64,000 nucleotides of DNA from Cryptomeria japonica. Taxonomy: Eukaryota > Streptophyta > Pinopsida > Cupressales > Cupressaceae. Made by a program: the position numbers and the translations under genes. The stretch is from positions 630,207,240 through 630,271,239 of the forward strand of contig NC_081415.1 in NCBI RefSeq assembly GCF_030272615.1, given 5' to 3'. Of this stretch, positions 56,984 to 64,000 are shown piece after piece; position 1 is the stretch's first letter; every line of letters starts with the position of its first letter. The notes below the pieces were generated by a model, which was not told where the DNA came from, did not search any database, and was given only the letters and a program-made list of their open reading frames with translations.

Positions 56984-58555
56984 TGTTGGCATTACATTAA
57001 GTTTGTTGGTATGATGATATTGAGAAGGTTGTTGGAGATTGATGATATAATTGATAAAGGATGACTATTGTCTTAATAATATTATTTTGTCATTGATGTC
57101 AAGCAATTGATTTTCTGATTCAGTATGATGTTGCCATATCTTAAAGAGTATGTTTTGATGAGTATAAAGATGTCAGTAAGTGACACTAAAAGAATGTGAA
57201 AATGAAGGGGAGTAATAAGTTATTCAATGGGCAACTATTACTGAGTTAGAAAGTGATAAGATTATATTATTTTGATTGTTTTGATATCCTATATATGTGT
57301 ATTCGAAGACTGAATAAGAAGGAGAAAATATTTCATGTAATAGAATGAGTAAATGTTTGATACTATTCTATTTTACCGAGCAAGGAGCCAGTCAGTAAAC
57401 TCCAAGGTTATCAATATCGGTTAAAGAGGAAAGAAATCACTGAGTGTTGTTAGCAAGCAAAGCTACTGAGACGGTAACTGAGATGAATACAGAATGTCTA
57501 TCGAGTAAAGTTCAAAATTAATCGAGCGTCAACCGAGCAGTAACAGAATGCATTGGATGAATAAATACATTATTAAATGAAGGATGCCAATGAACTGGAG
57601 ATTTATAGAAGATTAGAATGTCATGCGGGAAGTTTGTTAAGGATCAACGACAATGAAAATTCAAGAGTTAGATCTACAACACAGATTGAATGGTCATAAC
57701 CGAGCACAAGTACCAAGGAAGGAATACAAGTTTCAAGGCAAGATAAAACATTTTTCAGTTCAAAGGATTCAATGAACCTAGTCAAGTTTGAAGATCTGAT
57801 GGCTAATATTAATCATGGGAAATGTGATTAAGGAGATTAAGCAGTTAGGAATTGCTTATAAATAAGGAATAGTTGATGAACAATGTATGCAGGCAAATAG
57901 AAGAATAGTGATGATGTTGAAGTGATTACAGAGTATAGAAGATTGAAGATCTGATTGAAGAATAGAGTAAGAAGCCCAGCAAGGAGGAAGATAAGTCTTA
58001 TGACAAGATTATTTTGAGCACGTAGAGTCTACTATAACATTTCAGATGTAAAGTTGCAGATATATTTTATTACTATTATTTATTTTTGTAAGTGATAGGA
58101 ATTCTCTTAACCGAGTGCACCTAATAGTCTTATTTGTAAATCCTCGAGCAAGGTAACATTCTAATTGAGTGTTTGAAATCCTTTGACAAGGTCACTTCTA
58201 ACAAAGTGCAAGATTCTGATAGATCTGAGGGAAATCCCTTGACTGGGTCACATATAACAATGTGTTTATGTAATCTTTAACAGGATTGGCTTTTAACCGA
58301 GCATACTCTAGAAGAGTATATTTTCTTTGTGGGTCCAAAATCCCACAGTGGTTTTTCCCTATTTGGGTTTCCACGTTAAATCTGGTGTTAAATGTGTTTT
58401 GATGTTTCAATTTTATCAGTTTATGAGTTTGAATGATTTACAGTCATAGTTGCATATCAAGTAAGTTCTGCCGAGGTTGAATCTGATTAGAACATTGGAT
58501 TGTGAGTTTATCTGATTCACCCCAACACCCCCCCCCCCCTCTCATTTAACGAACA
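56984..58555 (+). repeat. 3' LTR of element I
   Basis: TGTTGGCATTACATTAAG to TCTCATTTAACGAACA, followed by TSD ACAAC. The C-rich tract at 58519-58539 is longer than in the 5' LTR. The dyad lies at about 58345-58374. Confidence 0.94.
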
Positions 58556-58560
58556 ACAAC

Positions 58561-59540
58561 AAGTTCATGTAGAGGAGGAAGGAAAATAAAAAAGCCAATG
58601 TAAGAAGAGGAAAATGAACCTAAGAAAAATATAGTGTTTGGAAAACACATTGTATTTTTTAATCACAAACCAAAGCATGAGTGAGAAATCCTAGAAAAAT
58701 AGATGATAAAAAATGGAATAAGCCTACAAAAAATATCATGTTTAGAAACAAATTTTTTTAATCACAAACCAAAGCATGAGGAAAGAAAGCTTGCAAGGAG
58801 AATTGATAAAACATGGAATAATCTTGCAAAAGATATCATTTTGGAAAACATAATGTGTTCTAAATATGTTCTAGATTTCTAACTTAACTGAAGATTGATG
58901 ACATGGACTAAGTCAATCTCACATTGCAAATAAATTGTCTTTGAATGTGAGGAAAAAAATCATACTAGAAAACATAATGCCTTTTTGAACCTGCACTAAA
59001 CATGCATTTTAATTCAACATAGAAGATTGGTAATCATGATAATGTTAGATAATTGGAGTAAAAAAAACTCTACCTCTCTCTATATATTACCAACCCCTTC
59101 ACTTTCCCTCTCTACATCTCTCTCTCCTCCCTAAGTCTCTTTATCTCTCCATCTCTCTCAATATGTCTTTCTCCCTGTATCCCTATCTATCTATCTCTAT
59201 CTGCCTAACTCTCACTACCTACGTGTCCCTTGATCTCTACCTAATTCTCACTACCTTTATTTTGTATATATTCATTGCATGTCTTTATTGTACATCCACA
59301 CAACCCATACATCATTATTACCCATACATGCTTCTTTCTTTATGATGGCTCATATATCCATACTATGAATCTTCAACTTGAGCATCACTATTATCCACAT
59401 AGGTTTCTTCCTTCATGACGTCTCTTTATTCCTAGATATCAAGGTTCTTCACAACATCAAGTTCTCTATCATTCTTGCTTCAACTTTTACCATCAAAGGT
59501 TCTTCATCTTCCTAGGATACCATTGCCTTTTAGATTTTTG
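58561..59540. other. Spacer with a polypyrimidine stretch
   Basis: 58561-59060 shows nothing recognised. 59070-59255 is almost pure C/T, with many TCTCTCTC and CTATCTAT runs, and is simple sequence; the open frame at 59163-59345 comes from it. Confidence 0.6.
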
Positions 59541-59549
59541 AGGAAAATA

Positions 59550-60480
59550 GATATGGCCTTTGTTACAAATGAAACATTTAAAGGGATTCCAAATTTCTAA
59601 AATATTACCATCCTCATCGCTTACCTCTAATGCATCACCTTCCGTAGAAGTCAAATTTCACATTGTTGACTCCTTCAAGCTCTTCACTCATGAAAAATCT
59701 CAAGGAAACTCATTTTCCTTTGTTCTAGTTGTTATCATCTCTTTTATTTACCATTTTATTTTCTATTTTAGTTTTTTCTTTGTCTTTACGACATATTTAT
59801 ATACCTCATCCACAATAAGAACTTTCATCGAGGCAATCTCATCTTGAAGTTGAAACCTAAAGCCATTAACATATTGAGTTATAACTTTCTCTTAACTCTC
59901 CTATATATATCCAAATTAGAAGCCTCATAAATTGTTTAGTATAAAGCTACACTAACAATTCTCTCTATTTTAAGTTCTCAATCTCTTTAAATAACTTATG
60001 CTAGTAATCAAAAGGAAATAATCAATCTCTCAAATTTTTTGACATCTTAGGCAATAGTCAAAATGTTTTCCTTTCTGTGTCTTCTCAAAATCTACACATT
60101 CTCCCACAATAGAGTTACATGTAACTTAAATTTGTATCTCAATCTTCTATATCATCCTCGTTAATGCCTTACATCTTCAAATAATTTTCCAACTCTTGGA
60201 CCTAGTCTAGGAATAAATCTATAGAGGATTCACATTTAAAGTTTAATATGTCAACTATTACCGTAGAGCCTTCTCTACTTAATGGTTTCATGAGCCTCTA
60301 CAAAGGGTCTATTGCCCTATAATTTTCTAGTTTCTCTTGTTTTCTTCAAACTCATCTATATGTAATATAGTTTCAATTGCTTTTAATCTCCTAAGTCATT
60401 CCTAAACATTTCTTTGAGGCCCTACATTCTTCCAAATCCTTCTTCCTCAACTTATGTGGACTCCCCTCTAGGCTATCGTG
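59550..60480 (-). pseudogene. gag: Ty3-gypsy gag relic
   Basis: Reading leftward in shifting frames I find blocks of the Retrotrans_gag domain: ESSIDLFLD then VQELENYLKM and GINEDDIED (about 60250-60150), a TLLWENV block (about 60110), and QYVNGFRFQLQDEIASMKVL followed by VDEVYKYVVKTK (about 59880-59780). A half zinc knuckle CFICNKGHI follows near 59570. The order and spacing fit a gypsy Gag, and there are many stops and frameshifts. The forward open frame at 59560-59847 is its antisense shadow. No LTR boundary could be linked to it. Confidence 0.72.
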
Positions 60481-60892
60481 GATTGAACTAATGCAACCAA
60501 CCTTTGTTACTACAAGTTAAATAATATTAGTTCAAATAAAAAAACAACAAATAAAACAATATTATAATTGATCTCTACAAATGCATCAATGTCCAGAACC
60601 ACAACCTTTCTCCCAATCATCCATATTTTGTGTCTTAAAAAAAACCTAAAGTTGTCCCACAAACTCTCTACTTCTAGTATCTATGGATGCTTTGATACTA
60701 AAACTAATGCACATTTATCTTATCTACTAGCATATGTATCTTATTTAATCTATATAAAGTACACCAATATATATCGAGGCATTTAGTTTTCTTATTTATT
60801 TTAAAATTAACTTCTTTTTTAATATATATGACATTATTATTATATTATTTACTCCTTTTTAATTTAATAATAAATATATTTTTAATTTATAA
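60481..60892. other. AT-rich spacer
   Basis: Low-complexity A/T sequence, with no feature recognised. The open frame at 60568-60786 is not supported. Confidence 0.5.
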
Positions 60893-61593
60893 TTGCTATA
60901 TTATCCACTACCAACATCACTTAAGGATATTTTTGTGGGTTGGTCGCTTCTCAATAAAGAAGCTATTTGGAAAGGACTATGGTATGTCATTGTAGCCACA
61001 ATTATATGGAACATATGGCAAGAAAGAAAACGTTTAATTTTCAATAATTCGGAGCTGAACTCTAATATCCTGCTTAATAAAATAGAGATCTCCATTAGTG
61101 AACATATCAACGCAGTAGTACAAAATAAATCTCCCAAAGTTGATTTTTCATAAAGCAAAGGACTGCGTGCCAATGCATGATGGATGCTACCGCCCAGGGG
61201 AGGGTTAAAAATGAACTTCAAACGGTGCCACCCGAGGAAATCCGGGTCTATCAAGAGCAATATTTATAGTGAGGGATGACACATGGAAATTGGTAGGAGC
61301 GGGTTTGATTAAACCACCTTTGGGCACCAACCATGACGCAGAGAGATAGAGGCCTATCCAATCTGGAAATTGGAGGGGACTCTTTGAATGTCATCAGAGC
61401 AGTCAACTCTGGACAAGCACTGAGCTGGAAGACAAAAATGTGTATAGAAGCTATCCATAAGATCCTCAAAGATCTCCTCGAGTACACATTCAGACACATC
61501 TTCAGGGAATCCAATCAAGTGACATATCTCCTTTCAAATAGAGCCATTGACCAAATCGAGGAAATGATTATTTTCAACGAAGAGAGGAGGTGA
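60893..61593 (+). pseudogene. LINE (non-LTR) 3'-end relic: RT-associated zinc-binding tail and RNase H
   Basis: 60893-61150 encodes LNKEAIWKGLWYVIVATIIW and NIWQERKRLIFNN, the typical end of the zf-RVT region of plant L1-type elements. An RNase H (RVT_3-like) relic follows across frame changes: KMNFKRCHPRKSG (about 61210), VGAGLIKPPLGTNHDAE (about 61290-61340), GGDSLNVIRAVNSGQALSWK (about 61372) and FRHIFRESNQVTYLLSNRAI (about 61490-61550). The main RT upstream is missing: the relic is 5'-truncated, as is usual for LINEs. No poly-A tail or TSD was found. Confidence 0.75.
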
Positions 61594-61599
61594 CAAGAA

Positions 61600-62040
61600 A
61601 TAGATGAAGTGTTTTTCAAGGAAAGTAGGAGCACAATACCGATCTAAGAAGGAATTGATGTTCCAATGGTGGAAGTCAGAGATCTTTTGGTAAGACTTGG
61701 AAAACAGGGAAGTCTAGAATGTTCCCAGCACCCTATTTATTCATTGTCTAAGAAACAAGGAAAGCACAGTGAGAGATGGCAAACAAATGGGCCTCTATTC
61801 AGGGATTCGAATGTTCATGTGATAAGGATTCGGTGGATGCACAGTTAGAGGATCTTTCTTCCTCGGATGGGGATGTGGAGAAGGGTGTGATCAAGGACAT
61901 CCTGGGGAACGTAATTCTAGAAGGTGTCCATGTACACAATGTCGGCTTCTTGGAGAAATTCATATATACGGTGACCAGAACCACAGGCTCCCACAAAGCC
62001 ACAGCAAAAGCCATTAACAGATGGTGGTAGAACAACACAA
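61600..62040 (+). other. Unassigned segment with an 84-codon open frame
   Basis: Lies between the LINE relic and the H-family LTR. The frame 61776-62030 (EDLSSSDGDVEKGVIKDILG, VHVHNVGFLEKFIYTVTRTT) is not low complexity and ends 10 bases before the LTR. It may be LINE 3' sequence or part of a host transcript. No family recognised. Confidence 0.35.
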
Positions 62041-62959
62041 TGTTGGCAATTGACACTCATCCGGCTTAGTTGTGTTGTCATTGATGGAAACACACACCAT
62101 TTTGGGTTGGTCACTTAACCAGTACTCATTGGTATACATTGTTTGTCAACCGGCACCAGCAGGAAGGGAAACCAGCAATCTAGGAACCGGTATATGAGGT
62201 CGACATGGGAGATTCATCCGGCAGGTCTACAAGGCATCGGTCTTGAAGTTTAATGAATTTATTTTTGCTTAGGCTGACATGTAAATAAATTGTAATATCA
62301 TTGTAAGCTGACATAAGGCATTTATTTTTTTGTTTTGGAAGGGTATGTAAGTCAGTCCGGTTTGGTTATTTTGGTAATGAGAAATAATGTAATGGGATAT
62401 AGTGATGTGATGTTGTGTGAGCAATCTTGTTCGACAGAATGCGAATGTAATATTTTGTAGTCAATCTTGGATATTGGTTTAAAGGTTTGGGAAGCGAAGA
62501 AAGATACTAGTAAGGAAAGACATAGTGTAAACCAATACAAACTGTGCTTTAATCGGAACTCATCCAGCATAGCAAATACACTCTCAAAGTTCAGAATTTT
62601 GTTTGTAACTCCATATGTGGTGTTTGTAGTCAATGAGGCTCTTTTTGTGATGAGTAGTGTGCTCTAGGTTGTTGGCCTTCCTACATGTACAGGCCCCTAT
62701 TGTAATATTTATTCATTTGGTCAGTGGATAGATATTGTGGGTCCCCAATCCCACTGTGGTTTTTCCTCTTTAAGTTTTTCCACGTATAAATCTTTGTGTT
62801 ATGGTGTATGCTCTTGTGTTTGTTCCATTTCTGTTTGTTGTTATATTCTTTTATGGTTACCGGTTACTGAAATGCATTGTTAATAAGGTTGAAATTGATT
62901 ATGCCTGCAAAAAACTTAATTCCCCCCCCCCCACCTCTTAGTGTTCTTGGATTCCAACA
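62041..62959 (+). repeat. 5' LTR of element H2
   Basis: Length is 919 bp; it aligns with 38585-39547 (TTTGTAGTCAATGAGGCTC, AGTGTGCTCTAGG, TTCCTACA blocks) but is clearly divergent. A C-run lies at about 62922-62932. Confidence 0.87.
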
Positions 62960-63027
62960 ATTGGTATCAGAGTTTGGTGCCTTGGAGTAAGTCTAACAGC
63001 TTAAGGAAGATCCTGAATCTGGAATCC

Positions 63028-63710
63028 ATGGAGATGAGTCTATAGAAACAACTTGAAGTAGCACTTGAGGACTATGATGCTAAAAGGATGAAGAACTTGA
63101 AGTTTCAAGATGAATTGAACTCTGCAAAGGAATGCATTCTTACCCTGCAGGAGAGGTTGTCATCTGTTCAAGATAAAAGGAAGGTACTTTTGCAAAATCC
63201 AGATGATGAAGAGAAGGATGCCCTTAAGGAACAATGTCAGAAGTTGAGTTAGGAGAATGGTGTGATGAAGAATGAAATGCAAGCCATGACTATGAGGATG
63301 TCCAAGGAGATTGAAGACTGGAAGAAGAATGAAGAAAATCTTGGCAGATCTCTAAAAGATAGATCTGAGGAATGCATAAGGTTGTTGCATGAGAATGATG
63401 TGTTGAGAATTGAGTTGGTGCAATCATAGAGCAATGAGCAAGAGTTGGAAAGAATGATGTCAATCCTAAAAAGTGATGTGGATGATGCAATTGAATACAA
63501 AGAAAAGTTCAGGGTCAGTTTTGCAAGGCTTGATGAACTATTAAAGGGTCAAAGAGAAACTAAAGGTCTTGGATTTGAGCATGGAGAAAGCTCTGGTATT
63601 GCAAATTGGGAGAATCCACCTGACAACAGGAATCAGAATACACTGGTCAAGCAACCAAATGCACATAAATTTAATGGTAGATGCTTTGTTTGTAATAAGT
63701 TTGGTCATAG
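63028..63710 (+). pseudogene. gag: Element H2 Gag-like protein, truncated
   Basis: Frame from ATG 63028, with stops at 63043-63045, about 63250 and about 63427. The coiled-coil region (KQLEVALEDYDAKRMKNLKF, DDEEKDALKEQCQKLS, RLLHENDVLRIELVQS) and the start of the zinc-knuckle region (FNGRCFVCNKFGH) match element H. Here the first knuckle has Cys where element H has Tyr, so CxxC is the ancestral state. The match ends after GH. Confidence 0.82.
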
Positions 63711-64000
63711 GGTAAGTGCACCAAGATGGTGAACAAAAAGAGGGGTATAAGTGGCCACTATTTTTTCTTTTTTCTTTTTTTTTTTTTCTAAAAACAGGTA
63801 AACCTGAACTTCAAAGAGCTATTTGAAGGTCATGCACTCAAAACTACGAGTTGAGAAAAGAATAAGAATTGTATTACTCTGAATCTAGTTTCTAAACTAC
63901 TAATTTTTTTTAAAATTGGATAAGATTAAGAGGGTCAAACCTTTCACGCACGAAAAATTGTTCCTAATTTTTTCAGAAAAATATAACATAGTTATTTTCG
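63711..64000. other. Unassigned sequence at the window end
   Basis: Begins where H2 gag homology is lost. It contains a T-rich run (about 63757-63788) and no recognised motif. It may be an insertion into H2 that continues beyond the window. Confidence 0.4.

Larger units (their letters stand above)
50836..58555 (+). mobile_element. Element I: structurally complete Ty1-copia retrotransposon
   Basis: LTRs 50836-52396 and 56984-58555 (about 1.57 kb), with perfect TSD ACAAC at 50831-50835 and 58556-58560. It has PBS, PPT, and gag-PR-INT-RT-RH in canonical order over 7720 bp, with no nested insertion. About five differences in the first 130 LTR bases make it younger by eye than element A. The coding region has several stops and about three frameshifts, so it is non-functional. 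The first base pair of the 5' LTR reads TATTGG where the 3' LTR has TGTTGG. Confidence 0.95.
62041..63710 (+). mobile_element. Element H2: 5' part of a second H-family element
   Basis: The LTR at 62041-62959 starts TGTTGGCAATTGACACTC and ends GGATTCCAACA. It has the dyad at about 62755-62785 and a PBS ATTGGTATCAGAGT at 62960-62973. The Gag-like frame follows. Similarity to H stops inside the first zinc knuckle, near 63709. The 3' LTR is not in the window, so the full extent and TSD are unknown. Confidence 0.85.

Noticed and set aside
59560-59847. 95-codon forward open frame
   Set aside because: It is antisense to the Ty3-gypsy gag relic, which explains the conserved blocks better.

Overview
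This window looks like intergenic DNA from a large, repeat-rich plant genome. A gymnosperm is my best guess, but that is an inference: the evidence is AT-rich sequence, no intact host gene, and old, many-times-interrupted LTR retrotransposons. Nearly everything I can identify is a transposable element or its relic. I see no CRISPR, operon, rRNA or host tRNA gene, and no bacterial or organellar signature. Boundaries were found by eye from TG...CA ends, primer-binding sites (PBS), polypurine tracts (PPT) and 5-bp target-site duplications (TSD).

Layout. (1) 1-756 is an exact copy of 4833-5588; 757-1239 is the 3' end of a broken copia LTR. (2) 2265-18471 is a Ty1-copia element, called A here (TSD TATAT). 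Its gag is split by a reverse-strand copia element B (4467-12151) and a reverse-strand solo LTR E (12157-13293). All three flanks of these insertions carry the same TSD, TAGTT. B's 3' LTR holds another solo LTR, C (5176-6440, TSD CTCAT). (3) 18472-22310 holds two related tRNA-derived SINEs, a solo LTR F (20195-21238, TSD ATTTC) and unassigned AT-rich DNA. (4) 22311-49845 is a reverse-strand LTR element, G1, with a PBS unlike the copia ones. It is interrupted by a forward-strand member of the same family, G2 (27175-45882, TSD GAGAT). G2 carries a solo LTR J (34612-36177, TSD AAAAC), and its 3' LTR is split by element H (38585-45521). (5) 50836-58555 is a structurally complete Ty1-copia element I (TSD ACAAC) with gag, protease, integrase, reverse transcriptase and RNase H, all with stops. 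(6) 58556-62040 holds a Ty3-gypsy gag relic (reverse strand) and a LINE 3'-end relic. (7) 62041 to about 63710 is the 5' part of a second H-family element.

How the parts relate. A, B and I are ordinary copia elements: the LTR supplies promoter and polyadenylation, gag makes the particle protein, and pol makes protease, integrase, RT and RNase H. All are dead copies. H and G1/G2 differ. They keep LTRs, PBS and PPT, but no RT or integrase can be found. H encodes a coiled-coil/zinc-knuckle Gag-like protein plus a long unrecognised second reading frame. G1 and G2 share a Ser/Pro/Gln/Asn-rich reading frame and 22-bp-periodic leader repeats. These two non-autonomous families are the best candidates for something undescribed.

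Limits: there was no database search or alignment software. Percent identities are not given except where I counted bases, and domain calls rest on motifs read by eye.
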